NCBI GenBank assembly: GCA_913063265.1
Contig: CAJXZG010000017.1
Location: 1 to 64,000, forward strand
DNA length: 64,000 bases
Origin: an uncultured Prolixibacteraceae bacterium
Lineage (GTDB): Bacteria > Bacteroidota > Bacteroidia > Bacteroidales > Prolixibacteraceae
Direction: 5' to 3'
Both the position numbers and the translations under genes were made by a program. The first letter of the stretch is position 1; the number at the start of each line of letters is the position of its first letter. The notes beneath the pieces were generated by a model that did not search any database, was not told the origin of the DNA, and was given only the letters and a program-made list of their open reading frames with translations. Below, one piece after another: positions 34,365 through 42,842 of the stretch.

Positions 34365-34406
34365 AAATAGCAATTGCTTTAAAAATAAGTAGTTGCTATT
34401 TTTCTA
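34365..34406 (+). terminator. Terminator after tRNA-Leu
   Basis: AAATAGCAA and TTGCTATTT form a 9-bp stem followed by a T-run, starting 7 bases after the tRNA end. Confidence 0.75.
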
Positions 34407-34959
34407 TAAAGTAGCAAAAAATCTATTCTTCAAGTAGAATTTTGGATTTCATCTGTTAAGTTTCCATTTTAGTTTTATAACCCACCAGCATTGATAAAGC
34501 AGATGGAACTCCATGATTTAACAATATTCAAAATTGATACATCAAATTCTATGTTTGCCTCTAAATAAATAAAAAGACTTATTTATATTTAATTATTCCT
34601 GATTTATTCATTTTGTAATTGACTATTACCTCAATTATTCGTAATTTGTATATCGAAGGTTTATAAACCCAAGTAATACCGATATCAAAAAGGGATTTAA
34701 CTTTTTATCCCTCCAGAGTTTAATATTTGTGAAATCCAATTAGTCGTGGATTATGACCACGCTGTATAAACTGAGTGTTTATACTGAATTTAATTTTTTT
34801 GTTCTGCCTATTTGGCTTGAATGAAAATGGAAACTCGCCAGTAATTTCAATTGGGCGGCTCTCAAATTACCGAAACGAAGTGGGTTGATACTTTTTATAA
34901 ATCCAAAGTTTCGGAGTATTTACAGGATACGAAATAAAATTCAATCAAAAAATCTAAAA
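34407..34959. other. Gene-free region upstream of the C1 protease
   Basis: About 550 AT-rich bases. TTTTG near 34610 and TAATTTG near 34650 look like promoter parts, but their spacing is not right. The stretch tatccctcc...aatatttgtg near 34705-34735 is another possible promoter. I see no small gene or convincing structured RNA. Confidence 0.4.
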
Positions 34960-36861
34960 ATGAAAAAGAATTGGGGAAATCTAAAAGACAAAGAGATTAA
35001 GCTCTTTCAAAATCAACTTAGAAAATTATCAAAAAATGAAATTGATGATCGATTTATTAAAACCAAGGATGAAGTACAGTTTAAAATATTTACCAAATCT
35101 GACAGGGCTATTGCCGGTGGTTTAGATATCGATTTAGGAGAAGATGTTGACATTGAAGAACAAAGCAGAGAGGTCACATTTAGCAGAAGTCCGCAAGACG
35201 CCGAAGAAATAGACATTGAAATGTCTAAAATTCAGGAAATTGAGGAGATAGAGGAAAATGTAGTTACATTGATATCGCCGGAAGATTTCGATTATGAACC
35301 TGAATTATCGCCGGAAGATTTGGCAGCTGCAAAAGATATTGATAAAGAGATGGTTAAACTAAGCGACTATTTTGATTCCAATACGGCAGTTTCAACCACA
35401 AGGTCGGGAGAAATGACCGAAATGGCAGCTTCTTTGCCAAACTCAATAGATCATCGAATATCGCAATCGAATGTAAAAAGCCAGGGTAGTCGGGGTACAT
35501 GTGTAGCCCATGCAAGTTGCGGAGTTCTGGAAGCTTATAATCACATTCCTGATGACCTTTCAGAACAGTATCTTCATTATAAGTTTAATGAGTTTATGAA
35601 CAGGCCGCAAAATGCCAATCAGGGTTTAAAAACTACTAATGCAGCGATTTACCTGTCTCGGTCTGATGGTCGAATTTGTGAAGAACAAGACTGGGTTTAT
35701 ATGTCGCAGGGAGCGATAAACAGTGCGGTGGCAGCAGGAACTTATGCGCCTCCATCGAGTGCCACCAATAATCAGGATTTTGGTATCTCGAGTTATAAAA
35801 TTATTACCGACAAAGGTTTAACCGGCGACAGTATTAAAAACACACGTTATCTTGAAGCACTTTTATACCAGGGGTACAATGTAGTGATTGGTACCTGGGT
35901 AAGCTGGGACGACAAGGATAATAATGGTATTTTGGATCCTGTACTTGACAACAGCGGCAATCCGGTCGGACAAGGTGGACATGCCATGTTGGTGGTTGGA
36001 TATAATCGTTCAAACCAATATTTTATTGTGAAAAATTCCTGGGGTGCAGGATGGGGGCACAGCGGGTATGCTTATTTCCATTATAATTTGATAAAAACCT
36101 GTTTCAAATATGGTTTTGTAGTGAAAGAACCTGTTCCAAGAGTACCCAAAAAAGTACCATTATACTTACTTAGGGCACCATTTTCAACTGCAAAAATTAG
36201 TCGCTCAAGACTTCGGGGAGCCATCGTTGGATTTAAAAGCTCAAGAGGAAAATATGCAATTGCAGAAGTTTATGCCGGAACCAATCTTTTATTAAAGAAC
36301 ATAAAAGTATTCAATCCTGATGGTACAGTTTATTTAACCAAACCAAGTTTGATTATCAGGGGAACGTATTTATGCGATATTGATACTGCCCGCGAAACCA
36401 GGTATGGTGCCGACTTCTGGTGGCAAGCCGTTCGACCGGGAGTAAATTATCTGGTTCCCAGAGGAGGTGCTTCAGCTTGTGTTTTGTACGATTTTGCCAA
36501 TTTAAGTGCATCAAGTATCAGCCGGTACAATTTATACACCAATCCACTTTCAAATAAGTACCTTGATTATGGAGTAATAATCGGACGTACCACGGCAAAC
36601 AGAAGGTTTAAAATGGTAGTTGACGGACAAAATCCGGATAACAGCTTAAAAATAAGCTACCTGGTTATTTATAATTCTGACGGTTCGAGATACAAATATG
36701 CGACTAACCTGAAAGTACCCTCATCGTGGACTTACAACCTGGATACGCTGCGATTAAGCGGTTCTTATGCCGACATCTGGAATCATGTTATTTCTGATGG
36801 AGTTAGTTTCCTTGAAGTTCTTCGAAATTCAAAAATGAGAATATTGTGGTATTTAAGGTAA
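34960..36861 (+). CDS. Papain-like cysteine protease (C1 family), no export signal
   Basis: A 633-residue C1 peptidase. Residues about 1-160 are a highly acidic region with DIDLGEDVDIEEQ and two SPED(F/L) segments, probably an inhibitory propeptide. The catalytic domain (about 160-400) has Gln175 and Cys181 in KSQGSRGTCVAHA, the His in GGHAMLVVGY and the Asn in FIVKNSWGAGWGHSGYAYF. The last about 230 residues are beta-rich with two similar halves (ISRSRLRGAIVGFKSSRG..; KYLDYGVIIGRTTANRRFK..). The ATG at 34960 (MKKNWGNLKDKE) is preferred over an upstream one at 34885. No signal peptide or T9SS tail is seen. A small gene overlaps its 3' end. Confidence 0.85.
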   Translation: MKKNWGNLKDKEIKLFQNQLRKLSKNEIDDRFIKTKDEVQFKIFTKSDRAIAGGLDIDLGEDVDIEEQSREVTFSRSPQDAEEIDIEMSKIQEIEEIEENVVTLISPEDFDYEPELSPEDLAAAKDIDKEMVKLSDYFDSNTAVSTTRSGEMTEMAASLPNSIDHRISQSNVKSQGSRGTCVAHASCGVLEAYNHIPDDLSEQYLHYKFNEFMNRPQNANQGLKTTNAAIYLSRSDGRICEEQDWVYMSQGAINSAVAAGTYAPPSSATNNQDFGISSYKIITDKGLTGDSIKNTRYLEALLYQGYNVVIGTWVSWDDKDNNGILDPVLDNSGNPVGQGGHAMLVVGYNRSNQYFIVKNSWGAGWGHSGYAYFHYNLIKTCFKYGFVVKEPVPRVPKKVPLYLLRAPFSTAKISRSRLRGAIVGFKSSRGKYAIAEVYAGTNLLLKNIKVFNPDGTVYLTKPSLIIRGTYLCDIDTARETRYGADFWWQAVRPGVNYLVPRGGASACVLYDFANLSASSISRYNLYTNPLSNKYLDYGVIIGRTTANRRFKMVVDGQNPDNSLKISYLVIYNSDGSRYKYATNLKVPSSWTYNLDTLRLSGSYADIWNHVISDGVSFLEVLRNSKMRILWYLR

Positions 36862-37256
36862 ATTCTATAATTTTAGTGCACCTTTTATGGTGCACTATTA
36901 TTTTGGGAACTTTTAGCTTTATTCAAATCCAGAATAATACTGAAATAAAAAGTATGAAAATTAAAATTAACGCAGAAAAAACACAACAATTTGAAGCATC
37001 TGTAAACGATACTATTGTGTTGGAATCTCTTAGGGAATCTGTTGTTCCGCCTTATTTGATGCTTATGCCTTTTTGCGATCTACCGCCTTCCCTTCAACTC
37101 ATTGAAACACAATCGTTAAATGAAGAAGGTGTACACGGTGTAAATTTTGTAATTAAAGTTATAGAAAATATGGATGGGAAAATAACTACAGGTTTTAAAG
37201 ATATACAAAGCGGAAAAATTACCCATCAGAAAGTTATTGATTTTAATATAGATTAA
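36846..37256 (+). CDS. Small protein overlapping the C1 protease gene; possible inhibitor
   Basis: A 136-residue frame from a GTG at 36846 overlapping the protease stop by 16 bases; it then has an N-terminal hydrophobic segment (IILVHLLWCTIILGTF). A second start, the ATG at 36954, gives a 100-residue soluble protein beginning MKIKINAEKTQQFEAS. The longer form reads through a perfect hairpin, so the shorter may be right. The body, with FEASVNDTIVLESLRES, NEEGVHGVNFVIKV and ITTGFKDIQSGKITHQK, has the length and strand rhythm of chagasin-type inhibitors of papain-like proteases. The diagnostic NPTTG, GxGG and RPW loops are not present, so this is only a hypothesis. Confidence 0.55.
   Translation: MVFKVNSIILVHLLWCTIILGTFSFIQIQNNTEIKSMKIKINAEKTQQFEASVNDTIVLESLRESVVPPYLMLMPFCDLPPSLQLIETQSLNEEGVHGVNFVIKVIENMDGKITTGFKDIQSGKITHQKVIDFNID
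36875..36896 (+). terminator. Perfect stem-loop just after the protease stop codon
   Basis: AGTGCACC and GGTGCACT form an 8-bp perfect stem with loop TTTTAT, 13 bases past the protease stop, followed by ATTATTTT. It could attenuate transcription between protease and downstream gene. Confidence 0.6.
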
Positions 37257-39268
37257 TAATCTAAGGGTAACCATACACTCATATCAGCAACTCCTCTATT
37301 TGCCCATGTGTAATAAGGAATCAGTTTTATTTTAAAGTTTTTTAATTCAGGTTTTTTCAAGTCCTGGTACATGGTATTATCCCAGTTTTGTCTTTCGAAA
37401 TACTTTGCTTCTCCTTCTAAAGTTGTTACGCCGTTCAATAATTCTCCTTCGTATTTTGGTTTTAGTTTAACATCAACGGGCAGTACAACCTCATCAACCT
37501 CAACTCCTTCAGGTAAATCAATTTCTTCCAGAGTATAAAGAATTGGTCCTCGTTTTACTGCAGCCTGGTTAAAAGTTTCTTCAATCTTTGGATTTCCAGC
37601 AACAAGACGGGCATCCATCGGAAAGTTGATTTCGATTTTATTTTTATACTTTTTCAGATTAGTAACTGTGGCATAAGTTCCAGCTTCAACATCTTCAACC
37701 TTCTTTCCGTTAACAGAAATAGTTGCACCTTCTGCCCATTCCGGAATACGGATTTTAAATTTTTGATTCGCCGGTAGTTTTTCAATTTCTATTACAACAT
37801 TCCCTTCCCATGGATATCTTGTTTTTTGCTCAAAAACTATATCTCCATCATCATATCGGTTCGCACCATAGTGATGCACCCAAAGCGTATTCTCCGATTT
37901 TGAATACAACATTCCCTGCAATTCAACTAAGGAACGGGAATAGTTTGTGGGACAACAAGTACCGATATTTTCCGAGCCCGGTACTCCCCTTTCAAGCGCT
38001 GAATTTCCTAGTAAAAACTGATCGTGACCATGCCAGCGCAACGGATTTACATAGAAAAAACTTTTACCATCCTGTCCCATACTTCCCAGGAAACCATTGT
38101 ACATTTCATTCTCCATTACTTCTGCATATTTCGGGTTACCTGTAACACATAACATTCTGTAATTCCACATAAAAACACCAACCTGCCCGCAGGTTTCATT
38201 ATATCCCAAAGCATTTGGCTGTTGAAACGGAAGTCCCACTGCTTCATGTACATCGTCAGCAACGAAAACCCTTCCATCTTTTCTAATTCCAATACCGCGA
38301 TAAAGAGCACAGGCTCCTCCATGTATATATAATTTATGCTCCATTAAATCCCTCCACATTCGGTCTAATGCATCAAAAAGTTTTTTATCTCCTGACTCCA
38401 AATATACATCGGTTGCTCCTGCAAAAAGGTAAGTGTACCATACAGCATGCCCAACAACCTCATTGTCATCTTTTAACGGAACTCTATCCTGGTATAGATC
38501 TGTACCTCCTTTGAATTTCCCTCTTTGGTCAACTACCAATTTTGCCAACTCCAGATGTTTTGGATCATTTGTTTCACGATACATTTCAACAGCACCCATG
38601 ATCATAGATGGATTTAGTGGGAAGTGAGCCATTTCTTCGTTATGATTTTTAAACATATCATAAGCATAATCACAAACTTTTTTGGCTACACCGAAATATT
38701 CTGTTTTTCCTGTTATTCGGTTGTGTAAAGCAGCAGCAGTCATTAAATGTCCCATATTATACCATTCATGACGATGAGGATTTTGAAATCGTTTTTCACC
38801 TCTTACAATTATGTTTGTTGAGATGTATCCGTCTGTTTGCTGTGCTTTCGCAATAAGGTCAATAATGTAGTCCATATGTTTATCCAGCGCTTTATCGCCC
38901 GTTACAGCATAAGAAATGGCGGCCATTTCAATCCACTTATGTAACCAGGCATCCTGCCAGTCATTGCCTTTGTACTTCCCTTCCTTTAATCCGGCTGCAA
39001 TTTCCAGATTATGAACAGATTTTCCCTGGTCTTCGATATTCATAACCTCGTATAAATGTGGAATGGTAATTTCATGAACCATGTCAACACGGTCTTTCCA
39101 AAAACCATCTATATAGGTTACATCGGTAAGATTAATGCTTTTTAATTTGGCGTAGGGACTGTTTTCAGTATTTACTACATGGGAGCAAATTGATTTGTGA
39201 CTATCCTGAGCTTTAACAAGCAAATTCTCAGTCAAAATCAAAATTATCAATATTAAAACTGGTCTCAT
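37253..39268 (-). CDS. Secreted GH127 (DUF1680) beta-L-arabinofuranosidase family
   Basis: A 671-residue protein with a signal peptide (LILIILILTENLLVKAQ). It matches GH127: LTDVTYIDGFWKDRVDMV at the start of the alpha/alpha barrel, the metal-site and catalytic pieces NETCGQVGVFMWNYRM (Glu and Cys) and IGTCCPTNYSRSL (Cys pair), then C-terminal beta-sandwiches. The characterised family member removes beta-L-arabinofuranosyl units with a zinc-bound cysteine nucleophile. The exact sugar here is not proven. Last gene of a tight minus-strand operon, 17 bases after the DUF4832 gene. Confidence 0.88.
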   Translation of the reverse strand: MRPVLILIILILTENLLVKAQDSHKSICSHVVNTENSPYAKLKSINLTDVTYIDGFWKDRVDMVHEITIPHLYEVMNIEDQGKSVHNLEIAAGLKEGKYKGNDWQDAWLHKWIEMAAISYAVTGDKALDKHMDYIIDLIAKAQQTDGYISTNIIVRGEKRFQNPHRHEWYNMGHLMTAAALHNRITGKTEYFGVAKKVCDYAYDMFKNHNEEMAHFPLNPSMIMGAVEMYRETNDPKHLELAKLVVDQRGKFKGGTDLYQDRVPLKDDNEVVGHAVWYTYLFAGATDVYLESGDKKLFDALDRMWRDLMEHKLYIHGGACALYRGIGIRKDGRVFVADDVHEAVGLPFQQPNALGYNETCGQVGVFMWNYRMLCVTGNPKYAEVMENEMYNGFLGSMGQDGKSFFYVNPLRWHGHDQFLLGNSALERGVPGSENIGTCCPTNYSRSLVELQGMLYSKSENTLWVHHYGANRYDDGDIVFEQKTRYPWEGNVVIEIEKLPANQKFKIRIPEWAEGATISVNGKKVEDVEAGTYATVTNLKKYKNKIEINFPMDARLVAGNPKIEETFNQAAVKRGPILYTLEEIDLPEGVEVDEVVLPVDVKLKPKYEGELLNGVTTLEGEAKYFERQNWDNTMYQDLKKPELKNFKIKLIPYYTWANRGVADMSVWLPLDY

Positions 39269-39285
39269 ACTACTAATTTTAGATT

Positions 39286-40758
39286 TTAGTAAATGAATTC
39301 GGTTAGAGTAAAATAACCATCTTTATTTTTCAAATCTTCTGTTAATCCTATCTCAACAGGGCGATTCGATTTTACATCGAAAAGTTGAATATTAAAGTTA
39401 TATTTCCCTTTCAATTTTTCTGAAAGTTGAGCTTCATAGTTTTGTTTATAAACTTCTCCGGGCATCCAGTCTTTATTTCCTGAATCCTTGATTTCGAAAT
39501 CAATGGTTTGGTTCTTTCCAATCAATTTTCCCTTTAAAACATAGGCTGAATATGCAGGTGCAACTCCTTTATTAAACCATTCTATATTAAATATAATTTC
39601 TGAACCTGAAAGTTCAGTTATTTCAATTGACCTTGGGAAATACCAGTAACCACACATGTTAAGCAATTCATTGGTTAAGTCAGGATTTTCGCTGTGCCAC
39701 TCTCCAATATATCCGTGAAAACCAATGTAAGTAGGTTTTATAAGTTTAATTGCTTCGCGAAAAACCTGAGCCCCTGTTACCTCTGCTTTTTCCAATTTTT
39801 CCTGCCCGTTTTTCCCATTCCAATTCCCATTTCGTTTAACCGCAGCGTAATGTTCCAGTTCAAATACTGTTGGATATTTTTTATAAACCGCTTCAAAAAA
39901 ATGAGGATGTGTTACTGTCCATGTATCCAGATTATTTTCAACATACCAGTTTACCAAGGGGCTGTCATCGCGAAACGTAATATTTTTTGATTTTACATAT
40001 TCAAACAGTTCATTAACCTCTGCATCGGATTTATTCCAGTACAACAAATCATCGGTAACAACAATTTGGGTCTTTTTATAATGTTTTAAATGTAAATCGA
40101 TATGAGTTATTACATCCTCAACCATTGGAGGAATTCGTGTTGATTGATGTGTATGTCCTTCGCCCCACTCGCCAATACTGCCAACATCAACATATCGAAC
40201 GTATGGTTTACCGTCATATTTTTCTGCAAATGCTTTATGGAAATTATTTAATTTTTTCAGGAATACAGGATCGAGCCAATCAGGAGTCCATGAGCAATTA
40301 CCAAATTCCGGACAATCTATTCCTTTTGCACCTGCTAGTTTTACCCAGTAAGGTGTGGCATATTTTACTCCATTAATTTCTTGTGGCACACTTCCGGGTG
40401 CTCCACCTGTTTCTTTGCACGAAATACGGAAAGAAATCTTGTACCCCATTGGCACATATTTTTCCACAATTTCATCAATATAACTCCAGTCGTATTTTCC
40501 TTCTTCCGGTTCCAAAAACGCCCAACACAAACGTAGGTACAAATGATCCATTCCAGGAAAATCTGTTAATTCTTTTTCATCTTGAATCAGGTATTTGTGT
40601 ACACCATTATCAAGCATATGGTGGTACCATCCTTTATCGGGATTTGCAAGCGGTCTTTTTATATCCCATTTATCTTCAAGGTTAACTTTTACAGATTTAA
40701 AATTTGAACAGGAATTCAGCCCGATTACAATTAATATAAAAGCAGTTATTTTATTCAT
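39286..40758 (-). CDS. DUF4832-type lipoprotein, predicted glycan-active
   Basis: A 490-residue protein with a lipoprotein signal (AFILIVIGLNSCSN, Cys about 17). ANPDKGWYHHM, LYLRLCWAFLEPEEGKYDWSYID and ISFRISCKETGG outline a TIM-barrel start like beta-galactosidase-type hydrolases. YVDVGSIGEWGEGHTH carries a Glu in the position of an acid/base residue. The end (SIEITELSGSEIIFNIEWFNKGVAPAY region) is the DUF4832 beta domain. It is likely surface-bound and acts on plant or algal glycans with GH27 and GH127 on either side (30- and 17-base gaps). Activity is inferred. Confidence 0.75.
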   Translation of the reverse strand: MNKITAFILIVIGLNSCSNFKSVKVNLEDKWDIKRPLANPDKGWYHHMLDNGVHKYLIQDEKELTDFPGMDHLYLRLCWAFLEPEEGKYDWSYIDEIVEKYVPMGYKISFRISCKETGGAPGSVPQEINGVKYATPYWVKLAGAKGIDCPEFGNCSWTPDWLDPVFLKKLNNFHKAFAEKYDGKPYVRYVDVGSIGEWGEGHTHQSTRIPPMVEDVITHIDLHLKHYKKTQIVVTDDLLYWNKSDAEVNELFEYVKSKNITFRDDSPLVNWYVENNLDTWTVTHPHFFEAVYKKYPTVFELEHYAAVKRNGNWNGKNGQEKLEKAEVTGAQVFREAIKLIKPTYIGFHGYIGEWHSENPDLTNELLNMCGYWYFPRSIEITELSGSEIIFNIEWFNKGVAPAYSAYVLKGKLIGKNQTIDFEIKDSGNKDWMPGEVYKQNYEAQLSEKLKGKYNFNIQLFDVKSNRPVEIGLTEDLKNKDGYFTLTEFIY

Positions 40759-40788
40759 TACAATTTGTTTTAGGTTTTGATTATAATT

Positions 40789-42192
40789 CTATTGAATCGA
40801 ATACAAAGCAGAGCAATGTGGTTGAAGAGAAAGTTCAATATGTGATGCTGATTTTACGACTTCACTTTTGTGCCATAAGTCACGAACATCAGCATTACCG
40901 GAAACTCCAAAAGTTTTTAAATCGATATTTATACTTCTAACATCTTCCGAAGTATTGATTATCGCAGCATATTTAATCTTCTCACTTTCATGATCAGCAA
41001 TCCAAATGCTAAGTCCATTATCAAACGATATCTCTCTATTATTTTTTGAATGTTGGTTTACTGTTAAAACTTCTTTGTTGCTTAGCAACGAAAGTGTATA
41101 ATCATCGTTCTCCGGCATGTTCCCTCCAAACATTAGCGGAGAACGGAAGATTGCCCAAAGCGTCATTACAGTTTTTTGTTCCTCTTTCGTAAAACGGGTG
41201 AATTGGTTGGCAATATTTTCATATTTATCTTCAAGCAAACCGGCTACCCATTCATCGGCACCTGTAACCCTAAGTTTTCCAAAAGGCAGCATATCCAAAT
41301 CAGGCCAGGCACCATTTTGTATATGAGGATACCATTCCTGCGCATATCCTAACTGACGTAAAACAAATTTCCAGTGATCCCAGAAATCATTTGAGATTCT
41401 CCAAAGTTGGGCATGTTCAGATACATGATCCGCAGCTGTTAATGGTGTAGCTCCCGGCGACAAGCTCAAAACAATATCACGGCCACAATTATCGATAGCT
41501 TTGCGTACCATTTCAATCTCTTGTTGACGATATGGGCGCGAAATATCATCAACTTTAACATAATCGATTTCCCATTCAGCATACAATTTAAAAATAGAAT
41601 TATAATAATCCTGCCCCCCTTTTTCTTGGTCAATACCTTTCATACTTTTATTCCACTCGCATAAATTTTCGCTAATGGCAAAATCTTTTGGTTTAACCTC
41701 GGACCCGAAAACAGGCATATTCTTTTCCACAGCATCCCATGGAACACCGCGCATAATATGAATTCCAAATTTTAATCCTTTGCTATGTACATAATCTGCC
41801 AGAGGTTTAAATCCCTTACCCCCCTTCGCCGATGGGTATTTTTCCAAATCCGGTATCAATCTTCCAAATTCATCAATTGAATGTGGAGGATTTTCACGGT
41901 GACCATCATTGGTGGACATATCAAAGGGATAATACCAGCCCATATCAACAACAATATATTCCCATCCAAAATCCTTAAGGTGCTCTGCCATGTAATCGGC
42001 ATTGGCTTTAACAACTTCCTCATTGGTTTCAAAACCAAAACAGTTCCAGCTATTCCAACCCATTGGAGGTGTTTTGGCAAGCATAGCTGAATGTTTCTCC
42101 AGATTAACCTGAGATTTATTTTTTTGATTACAGGAATTTGTAAAAATTGTGAAAGACAAGATTACAAGTAATGAAAGAACAGATTTATTCAT
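40789..42192 (-). CDS. GH27 alpha-galactosidase, lipoprotein
   Basis: A 467-residue protein with lipobox TNSC (Cys about 21). GH27 features are KTPPMGWNSWNCFG, WEYIVVDMGWYYP, IDYVKVDDISRP (the Asp of KxD is the expected nucleophile), LSLSPGATP and AQLWRISNDFWDHW with the expected acid/base Asp. ALWAIFRSPLMFGGNMPEND and the C-terminal beta-sandwich complete the fold. It would remove terminal alpha-galactose, or beta-L-arabinopyranose in some GH27 members, at the cell surface. First gene of the GH27-DUF4832-GH127 operon. Confidence 0.9.
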   Translation of the reverse strand: MNKSVLSLLVILSFTIFTNSCNQKNKSQVNLEKHSAMLAKTPPMGWNSWNCFGFETNEEVVKANADYMAEHLKDFGWEYIVVDMGWYYPFDMSTNDGHRENPPHSIDEFGRLIPDLEKYPSAKGGKGFKPLADYVHSKGLKFGIHIMRGVPWDAVEKNMPVFGSEVKPKDFAISENLCEWNKSMKGIDQEKGGQDYYNSIFKLYAEWEIDYVKVDDISRPYRQQEIEMVRKAIDNCGRDIVLSLSPGATPLTAADHVSEHAQLWRISNDFWDHWKFVLRQLGYAQEWYPHIQNGAWPDLDMLPFGKLRVTGADEWVAGLLEDKYENIANQFTRFTKEEQKTVMTLWAIFRSPLMFGGNMPENDDYTLSLLSNKEVLTVNQHSKNNREISFDNGLSIWIADHESEKIKYAAIINTSEDVRSINIDLKTFGVSGNADVRDLWHKSEVVKSASHIELSLQPHCSALYSIQ

Positions 42193-42842
42193 AGTTTTAG
42201 ATTTAGTTTCAGGCTAAATTAATTGAATCTCTGAAAAAACTATTACAACTTTTTTTTGAGCCATAAAAAATGCATTGTTTGAACAATTAATGGGCACAAT
42301 TGGACAATTCTTTACTACTCATAATTTTATCCTATTCAAATTAAATTGTATCACAATAACTTATCCTCCAATTTATTCACTAATTAAGTTTTCTTTCAAA
42401 CTAAAAATGGAATTTTTCCTTTAGCAATTGCGAAAAAATTGAGATAAGTAAAAAAGTATTTGGGATTAATTATTTTTTAATGTCAAACTTTTTTGCAATA
42501 TATACGTTATGATAAAAATAAGCGGTATACTATTCCGGATGCTATGAAAAGTGACGCTTTTTATACTTGAAGACCGGAAGGTACACCGCTTTCTTATTTT
42601 TTTGAATTCTCGTCCAACAGAAAAAGGTTCAATACAAGGGGTAAGTAATTGAATTTCTTTTCGCCGCACGAATATATAAAATTATGATTAAAAAAGCTTT
42701 TATTGATCATAAAAAAATTACTGGTTTGATTTATAAAAAAGACATGCTTTCGAAGATTTATTATCAATTCCTTTTTTGAATTTATTGTTTATCTTCCCCA
42801 ACAATTTAGTCCACTGTACTTCTTCAAAACAGAATTATTTAA
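42193..42842. other. Divergent gap between GH27 and the PqqD-HprK gene
   Basis: 650 AT-rich bases that must hold promoters in both directions. The only strong structure is the long imperfect palindrome at 42520-42607. A short frame on the minus strand (42466-42669) runs across that palindrome and looks spurious. ACAATT/GGACAATT repeats occur near 42277-42312. Confidence 0.5.
42520..42607. ncRNA. Long hairpin element with T-tracts on both strands
   Basis: AAGCGGTATAC (42520-42530) pairs with GTACACCGCTT (42581-42591) with one mismatch. Inside it TTCCGG (42533-42538) pairs with CCGGAA (42574-42579), and AAAAG with CTTTT closes an inner loop. The plus strand then has TTCTTATTTTTTT; the minus strand has TTATTTTTATC. 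No gene transcribes into it from either side. It may be a small RNA ending in its own terminator or a miniature palindromic repeat. Confidence 0.45.

Noticed and set aside
34065-34373. Minus-strand frames of 102 and 62 residues across the tRNA-Leu
   Set aside because: They read through the tRNA on the wrong strand; this is a frequent annotation artefact.
36846-37256. Definite chagasin-family inhibitor
   Set aside because: The NPTTG, GxGG and RPW loops are absent, so only a similarity of layout is claimed.
42466-42669. 67-residue open frame on the minus strand
   Set aside because: It runs over the long palindrome, has no similarity I recognise, and no promoter or neighbour to support it.
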